In this document: one piece after another, positions 9,397 through 18,690 of the stretch
How the letters are laid out: the number at the start of each line of letters is the position of its first letter
Numbering within the stretch: position 1 is the first letter of the stretch
Position numbers and translations under genes: made by a program
The notes under the pieces: model-generated
Seen by the model: the letters and a program-made list of their open reading frames with translations, nothing else
Databases searched by the model: none
What the model was told of the DNA's origin: nothing
From: Acinetobacter sp. ANC 4558
GTDB lineage: Bacteria; Pseudomonadota; Gammaproteobacteria; Pseudomonadales; Moraxellaceae
Length of the DNA: 64,000 bases
Assembly: GCF_002135375.1 (NCBI RefSeq)
Contig: NZ_NEGH01000003.1
Coordinates: 248,001-312,000, forward strand
Direction: 5' to 3'

Positions 9397-10538
9397 TCGA
9401 ATATGAAATTCTCAAAATAATTTGGTGGGTTCTTGTTGGTGTATTACTTATCGGTTTTGCACTCACAGATGGTTTCGATATGGGTTCAATGGCCATCATG
9501 CCATTTGTTGGAAAAACGGATGATGAACGCCGTGCAGCAATTAATACCATTGCACCGCACTGGGATGGTAACCAAGTTTGGTTTATTACGGCTGGAGGGG
9601 CTTTATTTGCTGCTTGGCCAATGCTCTACGCGACTGCCTTTTCAGGAATGTATTGGGCACTACTCTTAGTCTTATTCGCCTTGTTCTTAAGACCCGTCGG
9701 GTTTGATTATCGATCTAAACTTGAGAATACTAAATGGCGTAATTCTTGGGATTGGGGTTTAGCAATTGGTGGTGCGGTACCAGCCCTTGTTTTTGGTGTC
9801 GCTTTTGGAAACATGTTCCTTGGTGTACCATTCCATTTTGACCCAACTTTACGTTCATTCTATGAAGGTAGTTTTTTTGCCCTGCTTAACCCTTTCGCAC
9901 TTGTCTGTGGAATTGTAAGCTTATCTATGCTTTGTGCACATGGCGGTGCTTGGTTAATGCTACGTACCGATGGCGCATTACAAAAGCGTGCATCTAAAGC
10001 AACGCAAATCATGGGAATTGTATTTTTAGTATGCTTCCTTGGTGCTGGTGCTTGGTTATACTTTGGTGGGATTCAAGGTTATACATTACAACAACCTTAT
10101 GATGTTAATGGTGTTGCAAATCCATTGGCTAAAGTGGTCATCACTGATGCAAATCCAGGTTGGATGAATAATTACAGTCTATATCCAATTACGATGATTG
10201 CGCCGATTATGGCAATTTTAGGCTCACTCATTGTGATAGGTTCCGCAGGAAAAATTAAAGCTGGTTTAACTTTCTTAGGAACATCTCTTTCAGTTGTAGG
10301 TGCAATCTTAACTGCTGGTTTTGCATTATTCCCATTCTTAATGCCATCTAGTACTAACCCTGTATCAAGCTTGACGATGTGGGATGCTGTTTCTAGCCAT
10401 ATGACATTGACTGTCATGACTGTCGCTGCGTGTATTTTTGTACCACTCATTTTAATTTACACCACTTGGTGTTATTACAAAATGTGGGGGGTTGTTACGA
10501 CTAAACATATTAAAGAAAATACGCATAGCCTTTACTAA
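9393..10538 (+). CDS. cydB: Cytochrome bd ubiquinol oxidase subunit II
   Basis: A 381-residue membrane protein with the CydB N-terminal hallmark [39 protein letters not shown] and the [16 protein letters not shown] block. CydB pairs with CydA to form the bd oxidase core and is structurally related to it by fold. The start codon overlaps the cydA stop by four bases, so translation is coupled. Length is the usual 378-385 residues. Confidence 0.97.
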   Translation: MIEYEILKIIWWVLVGVLLIGFALTDGFDMGSMAIMPFVGKTDDERRAAINTIAPHWDGNQVWFITAGGALFAAWPMLYATAFSGMYWALLLVLFALFLRPVGFDYRSKLENTKWRNSWDWGLAIGGAVPALVFGVAFGNMFLGVPFHFDPTLRSFYEGSFFALLNPFALVCGIVSLSMLCAHGGAWLMLRTDGALQKRASKATQIMGIVFLVCFLGAGAWLYFGGIQGYTLQQPYDVNGVANPLAKVVITDANPGWMNNYSLYPITMIAPIMAILGSLIVIGSAGKIKAGLTFLGTSLSVVGAILTAGFALFPFLMPSSTNPVSSLTMWDAVSSHMTLTVMTVAACIFVPLILIYTTWCYYKMWGVVTTKHIKENTHSLY

Positions 10539-10561
10539 GGTCTTGTACAGGAGAATAAATT

Positions 10562-10663
10562 ATGTGGTATTTTGCATGGATTCTAGGTGTTTTGATGGCC
10601 TGCTTTGCTGGTGTACTCAGTGCACTTTACATGGAAAATCATCAAGATCTTGATGAGGAATAG
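10562..10663 (+). CDS. cydX: Cytochrome bd oxidase small subunit CydX
   Basis: A 33-residue protein, MWYFAWILGVLMACFAGVLS and then ALYMENHQDLDEE. It is a single membrane helix with an acidic tail, which is the standard CydX form; the W-x-x-G-x-x-x-A pattern is present. It starts 23 bases after the cydB stop with AGGAG about 6 bases upstream. CydX stabilises the haem centres of the bd oxidase in E. coli. Together with CydP this operon encodes two different small subunits. Confidence 0.93.
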   Translation: MWYFAWILGVLMACFAGVLSALYMENHQDLDEE

Positions 10664-10667
10664 TTAA

Positions 10668-10970
10668 ATGAATGATGTCACGATGATTTCGAATTCAGTA
10701 GAAAAAAAACCAAATAAATATGCGATGATCATTTCATGTTTATTGGCATTCCCACTTGCAGCAGTTTTACTGGTTCATCCATCTGCGATGTTAGATGCAG
10801 ATGGCGGATATAGTCACCGCGCCATGATGTTTATCATGATCGGAATCTCTGGTGGATTTATTCATGGTGTCGGATTTCAGCCAAGATTTTGGCTTTGGAA
10901 ATGGTTATTCAGTCCATGGATTGCGTGGCCATTAATGATTCTAGGCTATTATACTTGGTTCATTCAATAG
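10668..10970 (+). CDS. ybgE: YbgE-family cyd operon protein
   Basis: A 100-residue protein with about three membrane helices, starting 4 bases after cydX. The block FPLAAVLLVHPSAM and the later GVGFQPRFWLWKWLFSPWIAWPLM are typical of the YbgE family that ends cyd operons in many gammaproteobacteria. Its function is not established; it is thought to accompany the bd oxidase in the inner membrane. A strong terminator follows immediately, which closes the operon here. Confidence 0.87.
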   Translation: MNDVTMISNSVEKKPNKYAMIISCLLAFPLAAVLLVHPSAMLDADGGYSHRAMMFIMIGISGGFIHGVGFQPRFWLWKWLFSPWIAWPLMILGYYTWFIQ

Positions 10971-10982
10971 TCAATTCCTAAT

Positions 10983-11011
10983 AAAAAAGAGCACAAAATG
11001 TGCTCTTTTTT
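10983..11011 (+). terminator. Intrinsic terminator of the cyd operon
   Basis: A 13-bp stem (GAGCACA core at 10989-10995, TGTGCTC at 10999-11005, flanked by A6 and T6) with a 3-base loop. The T-run follows the stem on the plus strand. It lies 12 bases after the ybgE stop. Confidence 0.93.
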
Positions 11012-11342
11012 ATTTATGTTTTTTCCATTTTAATTATAATGATTAAAAACACAATTAATTTACAAATTAAAACATTATAATTCTAAGTTATTTTTTAATT
11101 TAAAATGAGAACAATGATTTTGATATAATTAATTCACATTATTCATAAAATAATTAAATTATGCATAATTTAAAACTTATTTATATCTTACTATTCATTA
11201 AATAAAAATTAAAATCAATTCAAATAGCCATATCGATAGAACCCCAAATATAGATTTATAAAAATTTAAACTATAGAATCCGTCAAAATTTATTATTTAG
11301 TTAATAAGTTAAATATTATTTTTAATCAGATGGATTTATATT
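11012..11342. other. Gene-free AT-rich stretch before the barrel protein gene
   Basis: About 330 very AT-rich bases. It must contain the promoter of the outer-membrane protein gene at 11343. I see no operator or RNA element that I can support. Confidence 0.5.
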
Positions 11343-11879
11343 ATGAAAATTTTCTACATTTTTACGGTTTCTACATTACTTACATCAACTGCTTTCGCTG
11401 GCGGTTCTTTTTCTTTAGGATATTCACATGCTAAAATAACTGATGGAGACAAACTTCAAGGCTTAAATCTAAAGGCTACAAATGACTTAAATGATAAATG
11501 GGGCGTTATTTACTCTCTCAACTTTATGCAAGGTCAATCAAAAGCCACGACTGAAACTGCGAACTCATATTATCAAAGTGACAGTTTAACAAAATATTTC
11601 TCAGCATCAGTAGGTCCAACCTATAAAGTTAATAAATATCTTAACTTTTATGGATTACTTGGATTAGGTGTCACAAATGCAACATTAACTAAAAATACTG
11701 TATCACAACAAGAAGAATATCATCGTAGATCACCATCGTTAACTTATGGCGTAGGTACGCAAATCAATATTACACCTAATTTTCTCGTTGATATTGGTTA
11801 TGAAGGCACTAAGTCAAATAATGCGATTGATAACAAATTATTAAATTCCTTTAATATTGGCATAGGTTATAAATTTTAA
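11343..11879 (+). CDS. Small outer-membrane beta-barrel protein (Ail/OmpX-like)
   Basis: A 178-residue protein with a clear signal peptide ending TAFA, followed by alternating hydrophobic strands with aromatic ends (SFSLGYSHAKI, KWGVIYSLNFMQG, LTKYFSASVGPTYKV, LNFYGLLGLGV, LTYGVGTQIN, FLVDIGYEGT, SFNIGIGYKF). That gives about eight strands, and the last residue is Phe, the usual outer-membrane insertion signal. The layout fits the Ail/Lom/OmpX group of eight-stranded barrels. Its role (adhesion, serum resistance or simple porin-like function) cannot be told. It is a single gene ending in a shared terminator. Confidence 0.8.
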   Translation: MKIFYIFTVSTLLTSTAFAGGSFSLGYSHAKITDGDKLQGLNLKATNDLNDKWGVIYSLNFMQGQSKATTETANSYYQSDSLTKYFSASVGPTYKVNKYLNFYGLLGLGVTNATLTKNTVSQQEEYHRRSPSLTYGVGTQINITPNFLVDIGYEGTKSNNAIDNKLLNSFNIGIGYKF

Positions 11880-11966
11880 AATTTTTATATTAATATGAAA
11901 TATATATAATTTTTTAATTATGATAGAGATTATGATTTTTTAATACTTAAATCAGACGCTATAAAT

Positions 11967-11994
11967 AAAATGGGCATCTTAAGATACCCATTTT
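11967..11994. terminator. Bidirectional terminator between convergent genes
   Basis: A 14-bp stem with one mismatch, arms 11967-11980 and 11981-11994. The ends are A4 on one side and T4 on the other. It separates the barrel gene (plus) from the antiporter gene (minus), so it can serve both. Confidence 0.8.
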
Positions 11995-12007
11995 ATTCTA
12001 AAACTTA

Positions 12008-13711
12008 CTAACTAATTAATAAGATAACAACCATACCCCATAATGTTAATAGTGTATTACTGACGGCATAAGGAACCGTATACCCCAACATTGGAACATT
12101 ACTTTTAGCGACTTCAGCAACCATTGCAACAGATGCCGTACTGGTTCTTGCTCCACCACAACATCCCAAGTTAATTGCTGGATCGAATTTGAAAATATAT
12201 TTCCCAATCAATGGAGCTAAAAGCATAGGTACTCCAGTGACAAATATTCCCCAAAAAAACATTTCAAAGCCGACTTGTTGTACACCTTTCACAAAGGTAG
12301 GCCCTGCGGTAATACCAACCACAGCAATAAAAATATTCAAACCCACAGAGTTCATAAACCATAAGGTAGCACTTGGCACGCTTCCTAATTTTGGTTGAAA
12401 ACTTCGTAACCAACCAAAGAATAGACCCGATATTAATGCCCCTCCTGCAGTTGACAGTGTTATCGGCACACCATGAATAGGAATAACAATTGCACCGATC
12501 AGTCCACCAATGACAATACCAAAACCAACAAATACCATATCTGTAACACTTGTTGCTCGATCCGCAAAGCCATATTCTGCGACTGCAGCTGCTACATTTT
12601 TAGTGCTTCCACTGATGGTAAGAATATCACCACGGTAAAGTTTGGTTTGCGCAAATACTGGAATATCCACCCCCATAGAACCTCGACGAATACGTCGAAT
12701 AAAAATACCTTTCGTCTGAGGAGACTTCGACAATTCCAACAGTGTTTTCTTATTAGCACTTTTATTGGTAATAATGACATCGACTTCTTCAACGGGAATA
12801 TCAATAATCTCTTTATCTGCAACTTCTGTTGCACGATTTGACCAATGTACTAATATTTCATGTTTACCAGAAACGGCAACAATATCACCAACTTTGAGCA
12901 CAGTATTTGCATCAAATGGAATGATTTTTCCATCTCGACGAATACGCTCTACAAATACGCGCTCAGGTGCAAGCTCTTCAGCTTGTCGAACTGTTTTACC
13001 TGCAATATCTTCTTCTGACAGCTTTTCATGAGATAGCTCATAGGCACGAATAATATATTCATGCCATGCAGATTGCATCCCATTTTCAGGTGTCCCTTGC
13101 GCCATATCTCGTTCATAACGAGCACATTCATCTTCTAAATTGACACCTATTAATTTTGGTCCTAAAAATGCCAAAATCCATCCTGTACCGATTGTTCCAA
13201 AAATATACGTCACAGCATAAGCAACTGGAATTTGCGAAAGCTCAGTTTGAACAGCCTCGGGCGATAAATCTAATTGAGTAATTGCATTTGTTGCAAGCCC
13301 AATAGAGGCAGAAATTGTCTGTGATCCTGCCAATAAACCTGCTGTTAAACCTGGACCATATCCAGCAATAACCGAAGCAATATAAATACAGCCTAAACAA
13401 AGTAAACAAATTACAACAGCAAATACTGCTTGAGGTAAACCATCACTTGCTACACCACGAACAAATTGTGGTCCCACACCAAATCCAACCGAAAATAAGA
13501 ACATGATGAAGAAGATAGATTTGATTTGTGATGAAATATCGATCCCAATTTGACCAATCACAATTCCCATCAATAATGTGCCAGTCACTGCACCTAAACT
13601 AAAACTTTTGAATTTCCATTGACCAACTAAAAAGCCCAAAGCTACCGAGAGGAAAATAGCTAACTCTGGGTAACTACGTAGCGTAGTCTCAAACCAGTGA
13701 TATAATTGCAT
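12008..13711 (-). CDS. Aspartate:alanine antiporter family transporter (AspT/AAEX type)
   Basis: A 567-residue inner-membrane protein. Two membrane halves (about residues 15-190 and 385-567) flank two cytoplasmic RCK_C/TrkA-C domains, visible as GKTVRQAEELAPERVFVERIRRDGKIIP and TKGIFIRRIRRGSMGVDIPV. The second membrane half has the conserved block NLGCCGGARTSTASVAMV. AspT members exchange precursor and product of amino-acid decarboxylation. Here the gene follows a large Orn/Lys/Arg decarboxylase gene on the same strand with a 173-base gap that contains a hairpin. This suggests it exports the decarboxylation product while importing the amino acid, but the substrate is an inference from position. 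Confidence 0.85.
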   Translation of the reverse strand: MQLYHWFETTLRSYPELAIFLSVALGFLVGQWKFKSFSLGAVTGTLLMGIVIGQIGIDISSQIKSIFFIMFLFSVGFGVGPQFVRGVASDGLPQAVFAVVICLLCLGCIYIASVIAGYGPGLTAGLLAGSQTISASIGLATNAITQLDLSPEAVQTELSQIPVAYAVTYIFGTIGTGWILAFLGPKLIGVNLEDECARYERDMAQGTPENGMQSAWHEYIIRAYELSHEKLSEEDIAGKTVRQAEELAPERVFVERIRRDGKIIPFDANTVLKVGDIVAVSGKHEILVHWSNRATEVADKEIIDIPVEEVDVIITNKSANKKTLLELSKSPQTKGIFIRRIRRGSMGVDIPVFAQTKLYRGDILTISGSTKNVAAAVAEYGFADRATSVTDMVFVGFGIVIGGLIGAIVIPIHGVPITLSTAGGALISGLFFGWLRSFQPKLGSVPSATLWFMNSVGLNIFIAVVGITAGPTFVKGVQQVGFEMFFWGIFVTGVPMLLAPLIGKYIFKFDPAINLGCCGGARTSTASVAMVAEVAKSNVPMLGYTVPYAVSNTLLTLWGMVVILLIS

Positions 13712-13808
13712 ATGCTTTCCTTAATATCGCGATCTTTGCGATGATAAATAACCATATAAATCTATGCTTGAATGTATAGCTCTTAAGTTTTGGCATTTCT
13801 AATGAGTG

Positions 13809-13837
13809 AAAACCCACCGCATAAAACGATGGGTTTT
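13809..13837 (-). terminator. Hairpin between decarboxylase and antiporter genes
   Basis: An 8-bp perfect stem AAAACCCA / TGGGTTTT with a 13-base loop. On the minus strand the right side runs into TTTTCAC, a weak U-tract. It may terminate most decarboxylase transcripts and let some reach the antiporter gene. Confidence 0.6.
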
Positions 13838-13884
13838 GACATTAAATTTAAGCCAGACTATAAAGTTTCCTAAATATTTACAAT

Positions 13885-16584
13885 TTAAAATAAGCCAATG
13901 ACTTTTAATCCTTTAATGGCATCGTAGCCATGAACTTCTTTGACATCTAATTTACGCATAAACGTAACAACATCTAAAGTTATAATTTGACCTGGGACTA
14001 AAATTGGAAACCCAGGTGGATAAGGAATCACAAAGTTTGCTGAAATAAGCTCTTTATCCTGAGCAATTAGCTCATCTAATTTATGATCATTTAATAAAAT
14101 ATAACTACAGTTTTGATCATCATAGGCATCAAAAAAGGCGCGACGAATATCACCTTGTTTTGATTCTTTGGCTTGATCATCTTTATAGCGTGATTCAAAT
14201 CTGCTGAAATTCGGCAAATGAGGTACATCTTCCACTAAAGATTTAACATTACTATCGAAAATAATTCTTTGCCCATCTTCTTTTAATTTGTCTTCTAAAT
14301 CACTTGATATTTCCATCAGAACACGCATTAATGCAGCAACATCACTTCGTGTATTATTAATATTCGATTGGAGTAATACGCTATTTCTAGAGGTTTTATT
14401 TAATTGAATATTATATTTGTCTGCTAGTAATTTTTTTAGTGACGTACCATCAAACCCAGCAGAACCACAGAATAAAGTAATACGCGTTGGATCCAATAAA
14501 AACTCATCTTCCTGAATGCTTCGTGCTGCATCCGCCCAAGAAATTTCATGAGAAGTATAATCTTTCACACCACTAACACGATATGCTTCTGGTACCATCT
14601 CTTCATTGGTTAAAATTCTAAAGTATTTTGAAATTAAAGGATGATTATTGACTTCACGACGAATTGTTAAAGCAACCTGAATCGAATTATTGACCAAACC
14701 ATAACCTTCTAGCTCCATTTGTCTACGTGCAATATCTAATGAAGCAATCAACTGCTGATTCGGACTGGTTGTAGAATGTGTGAATATTGCTTCTTTAAAG
14801 CGTCCCAATAATTGATGATGATAAACATCATGTGCCAAAATAATAGAACCCTGACGTAATGCTGACATAGACTTATGTACGGAATTCGTCTGATAGACAC
14901 GCACAACCGCCTGACTTGGATCTGGATAAAGTCGCGTATTTAATAATGTTTCTTTTGATGGGTGAGCACCAAGTGTAGCTTGTTGATCATCATAATTTTT
15001 TTGAGCTTCTGCTGTGGTAAACCACTCTGTTAATTCTTTCGCTGCCCCCATTGCGGTACGTTTACGCAATAATGGCGACCAATGTGCAAAGCCAAACCAT
15101 GCTTCATCCCAAAGGAAAACTAAATCTGGCTTAATTGCCAAACACTCCTCCATCACGAGACGCACATTATAAACTTGCCCATCAAAAGTACAGTTAGTTA
15201 GATCAACCAATTTCACACGATCTAACAACCCCTCATCACGTAAATTTAGCAATGCTGTTTTAATTTCACGTAATGGTACGGCACCATACATCGAATATTC
15301 AGTTAATGGATAAGCTTCCACATAATATGGTTGTGCCCCTGCTAAGACACAGCCGTAATGATGTGACTTATGACAATTACGGTCAATTACGGCAATATCA
15401 CCAGGTGCAAGTAAAGCCTGTAATACAATTTTATTACTGGTTGAAGTACCGTTCGTGACAAAATAAGCTTCTTTTGCCCCAAATGCTTTTGCAGCACGTT
15501 CTTGAGATACTTTAATGTTTCCAGTTGGCTCAAGCAAACTATCTAAACCACCTGTTGTTGCAGAACTTTCAGCTAAGAATAAATTAACGCCATAGAACTC
15601 CCCCATATCTCTAATCCAGTTGGATTTAAACACAGACTTACCACGGGCAATTGGTAATGCATGGAAAGTTGAAATTGGTTTTAATGCATACTTTTTAAGA
15701 TTATTGAAAAATGGAGTTTCATAACGCTCATGAATACCCTCAATAATTGATAAATGTAGCTCTAATGGTTCTTCTACTTGATAAAATACACGACGAATAC
15801 ATTTACTTTCAGCTGAACTTACAATTTTTTCAACTTCAAAATCACTTAATAAATAAATATCAATTTCAGGTCGTAAATGATGAATAATCTTCGCTAATTT
15901 AATCGCATGTTCAGATTCATCTTCACCAAGATCTAAATTTAAAGCAGATTTTAAACCCTCAATAATAGAGTTATCTTCACTGGCATGAGTAGTAAAACCT
16001 TGATATAAAACAACAGCATTGATTTGAGAATTTAATATAATCGCAGTGAGTGCATCTGTTGCATTTCCGACAACAACAGGTTCATATACAAATTCGTCTT
16101 CAGGACGACGCATTTGTCGTGCTTCGTGCACAATATGTTGCCAGCGGGAAATCTCATGAGGAACGACGCTCAAAACCTCAAAATATGGACGATAATTTGA
16201 GCTACTAATTGCAGAAGGAGTTCGATCTGCGATTACAGTATCATCTAAATATCGATCCTCAAATAGACTTGCATCGTGCATATATTTTTCAGAAATAATT
16301 GCTGTTGCAATAAACTGAGTATTTTTCAGTAATGCTTTATATTCTTGTTCTTTCAACAGAATATCTAATTCATGCAATTTTTCTAAACTCGGGAATGCAA
16401 AATACTTTTCAATTTTTCGGATATGCTCTAAATGCTTCGAATATTCATCTACTACTTTTTGTTCTGGTTTAGATGCAAGTAAACGAGCTTTTGAAAGTAA
16501 TTCAATCCATAAATCAGCTCTTAAAGATGGAGCGATCATAAAATTACCTAAAGAATGAGACTCAGATTTTGTCGAAAGAATCAT
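13885..16584 (-). CDS. Orn/Lys/Arg-family PLP decarboxylase, long form
   Basis: An 899-residue fold-type I decarboxylase. The PLP lysine is in SVHKSMSALRQGS at about residue 570. The cofactor-binding Asp is in FLWDEAWFGFAHW at about residue 498, and the conserved FVTNGTSTSNKIV and DRNCHKSHHYG blocks lie further upstream. A receiver-like wing domain precedes the core and a C-terminal domain ends with VPGQIITLDVVTFM. It is longer than CadA or SpeC (about 715-730 residues), with an extra N-terminal segment of around 150 residues. It removes CO2 from lysine, ornithine or arginine; which one cannot be decided from these motifs. The partner antiporter gene is downstream on the same strand. Cytoplasmic. 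Confidence 0.9.
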   Translation of the reverse strand: MILSTKSESHSLGNFMIAPSLRADLWIELLSKARLLASKPEQKVVDEYSKHLEHIRKIEKYFAFPSLEKLHELDILLKEQEYKALLKNTQFIATAIISEKYMHDASLFEDRYLDDTVIADRTPSAISSSNYRPYFEVLSVVPHEISRWQHIVHEARQMRRPEDEFVYEPVVVGNATDALTAIILNSQINAVVLYQGFTTHASEDNSIIEGLKSALNLDLGEDESEHAIKLAKIIHHLRPEIDIYLLSDFEVEKIVSSAESKCIRRVFYQVEEPLELHLSIIEGIHERYETPFFNNLKKYALKPISTFHALPIARGKSVFKSNWIRDMGEFYGVNLFLAESSATTGGLDSLLEPTGNIKVSQERAAKAFGAKEAYFVTNGTSTSNKIVLQALLAPGDIAVIDRNCHKSHHYGCVLAGAQPYYVEAYPLTEYSMYGAVPLREIKTALLNLRDEGLLDRVKLVDLTNCTFDGQVYNVRLVMEECLAIKPDLVFLWDEAWFGFAHWSPLLRKRTAMGAAKELTEWFTTAEAQKNYDDQQATLGAHPSKETLLNTRLYPDPSQAVVRVYQTNSVHKSMSALRQGSIILAHDVYHHQLLGRFKEAIFTHSTTSPNQQLIASLDIARRQMELEGYGLVNNSIQVALTIRREVNNHPLISKYFRILTNEEMVPEAYRVSGVKDYTSHEISWADAARSIQEDEFLLDPTRITLFCGSAGFDGTSLKKLLADKYNIQLNKTSRNSVLLQSNINNTRSDVAALMRVLMEISSDLEDKLKEDGQRIIFDSNVKSLVEDVPHLPNFSRFESRYKDDQAKESKQGDIRRAFFDAYDDQNCSYILLNDHKLDELIAQDKELISANFVIPYPPGFPILVPGQIITLDVVTFMRKLDVKEVHGYDAIKGLKVIGLF

Positions 16585-16889
16585 GATATCTATTGTCCTT
16601 TTATTTACTTTAAATTAATTTATATTCATGTGATCTTTCGAATGTAAGTTAAGAAAAAAAAATTAAATACAACAAATAGTTAACCAATTGTTGTTCAATA
16701 TTTTCTATATGTATACATTTTGTAAAAAACTTAACAATATTTTTCAAAATTCCGACTAGTTCATAATAAATTACTTAAAAACATCGCCTTAGGTCACAAT
16801 TTTAAACATGCATAATCCTATCAAATATGCCAAAGCATATTTGACAATGTATTTATACTTTTCTAAATTTTAATTATATAGCTGTATTT
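16585..16889. other. Gap between the decarboxylase and ABC exporter genes, with a 10-bp inverted repeat
   Basis: About 305 AT-rich bases that should contain the decarboxylase promoter. A perfect 10-bp inverted repeat TCAAATATGC / GCATATTTGA (16821-16830 and 16835-16844, loop CAAA) stands out. It lacks a T-run and could be an operator or an mRNA 5' hairpin. Confidence 0.5.
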
Positions 16890-18554
16890 TTATAGGTGAA
16901 AAATATAATCATTAGAATTCATCAAACTTTTTTGATGCGTGATGACTATAATCGTGACATCATTTTGTAATGTCCGAATATAGGACATAAACTCAATTTC
17001 AGTTTCTTGATCTAAACTTGAACTTGCTTCATCCAAAAATAAAAATTCAGGTTCTGCATATAAAGCCCGAGCAATTGCGATTCTTTGTTTCTCCCCACCT
17101 GAAAGCATTAATCCTCGTTCTCCAATAACGGTATCAAATCCATCTTGCATCTCTAATATACGTGTGAGTATTTGTGCTTTTTCTGCTGCTCGATATAACT
17201 TATTTTGATCATAATTTCGCCCTAAACAAATATTATTTTGAATTGAATCATTCAATAACATTACTTCTTGAGGAATCACGCCAATTTTAGAAAACCACTC
17301 ATTTCGAGAAATACAATTTAGAGGAATATCATTAATTAATATTTCTCCTCGCTCAAGTTCTAATTCTTTTAACGCAAGTTTAAATATTGTTGATTTTCCC
17401 TTGCCGCTTTCTCCGAATAAAAAAACAATGCGACCTCTTTGCGCATTAAAACTAATATTCTCAATCCCTTTTCCATTTTCATAATGAAATGAAACGGTAT
17501 TAAATTGTAATTTTCCAATATTATGTTTTAATATTCTTTTTTGATTGGTTTGTTCATAAAATTCAAATACATTCCACATTTTTGCAAAAGGTTTAAGTTC
17601 TATATAAGCTGCATTAAACTCTAAAATACACATTCCAATATATTCAAAAGGTTTATTTAGTTGAAGTAATAAGGTATTAAAAAGTACCAAATCCCCTATA
17701 TTCAGGTGACCTGCTTGAACCTCTGGTATAAATATATAAAATGTAATAAAAAACTGTATACAGATTCCAACACCAAAAACAATTGAATATTGGATATTTT
17801 TTAATGCATATAAAGTTATATTTTTAAGTACAACATCTGAAGCTTTTTTTATTTTTTTCTCTATCCAGATACCTGCGTTAAAATATCGTAATGTTTCAAT
17901 CATCGATATTGTATTCCCAATTATTTGTGCTTTTAATTGCTCTTCATTGATTGCAACATCTAAATATTTATTAATATTTTTATTCGCATAATAAGCAACA
18001 CTAATAAAAAAAACGCCATACAGTAAAATAATCAGCATAACGGTCACGTTTAACTTTATGCCCAATAGCAAGCAAGAAAGTACTACTTGTATAATTGCAG
18101 GTATAAAATATGTAATTAAAAGTTGTGTTCCTCTATTTAAAGCCGATATTCCTATATCTTGCATCGCTTGTATTTCTGCAGGATTATATTTTATAAAAAA
18201 TGTTGACGATTTTTGAATAAGTTTATTAAAAAAAATCATCGAACTAATATATTTTATTTTTTCTGCCATAATAACAGCAATATAAGTCACAGCATCTTTA
18301 AAAACTAAAGATAATCCAATTAAAATTGCATAAATAAATAAACCTGTACTAAATTGAGTTAAATAGTTATTTTCATTGATTTCATTAATAACAAGTGAAA
18401 ATATATAAGGCGCTAATACAGATAAAACAGATGAAATTACAATCACAAGAATTAAACTAAAAAAGTGAATTTTTTCTTGTATAAAAAACCTTTTTAAAAT
18501 GCTATTGATGACAACTTTAACACCGTTTAATTCATTTAAATGCAAAATTTTCAT
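16890..18554 (-). CDS. ABC exporter, fused membrane and ATPase domains
   Basis: A 554-residue half-transporter. Six membrane helices fill about residues 30-310. The ATPase follows, with Walker A GESGKGKST near residue 383, the LSGGEKQR signature near 484, Walker B FLFLDEASSS near 505 and the H-loop ITHQK near 537. All catalytic motifs are intact. The protein stops only about 14 residues after the H-loop, so the usual C-terminal beta/helix segment is trimmed. Substrate is unknown; the domain order is that of Atm1/MsbA/peptide exporters. No cargo, membrane-fusion or maturation gene is next to it. It is the most AT-rich large gene in this part of the window. Confidence 0.85.
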   Translation of the reverse strand: MKILHLNELNGVKVVINSILKRFFIQEKIHFFSLILVIVISSVLSVLAPYIFSLVINEINENNYLTQFSTGLFIYAILIGLSLVFKDAVTYIAVIMAEKIKYISSMIFFNKLIQKSSTFFIKYNPAEIQAMQDIGISALNRGTQLLITYFIPAIIQVVLSCLLLGIKLNVTVMLIILLYGVFFISVAYYANKNINKYLDVAINEEQLKAQIIGNTISMIETLRYFNAGIWIEKKIKKASDVVLKNITLYALKNIQYSIVFGVGICIQFFITFYIFIPEVQAGHLNIGDLVLFNTLLLQLNKPFEYIGMCILEFNAAYIELKPFAKMWNVFEFYEQTNQKRILKHNIGKLQFNTVSFHYENGKGIENISFNAQRGRIVFLFGESGKGKSTIFKLALKELELERGEILINDIPLNCISRNEWFSKIGVIPQEVMLLNDSIQNNICLGRNYDQNKLYRAAEKAQILTRILEMQDGFDTVIGERGLMLSGGEKQRIAIARALYAEPEFLFLDEASSSLDQETEIEFMSYIRTLQNDVTIIVITHQKSLMNSNDYIFHL

Positions 18555-18648
18555 TCTTATTGATCATTAATTTAATTATTATTAATAATCTATCTTTTTA
18601 AAAAAACTACAATTTTTTTTGTTAATAATAATTGACGATTAGCATCAT

Positions 18649-18677
18649 AAAAAACCAGACATCATGTCTGGTTTTTT
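18649..18677 (-). terminator. Terminator of prmB-aroC
   Basis: A 13-bp perfect stem (AAAAAACCAGACA / TGTCTGGTTTTTT) with a 3-base loop. On the minus strand it is followed by T-rich sequence and lies just after the aroC stop. Confidence 0.9.
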
Positions 18678-18690
18678 AAACTTATTTAAT

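Noticed and set aside
12473-12841. 122-residue open frame on the plus strand inside the AspT-type gene
   Set aside because: It is antisense to a well-supported membrane protein, has a Cys/Asn-rich unnatural composition and no ribosome site.
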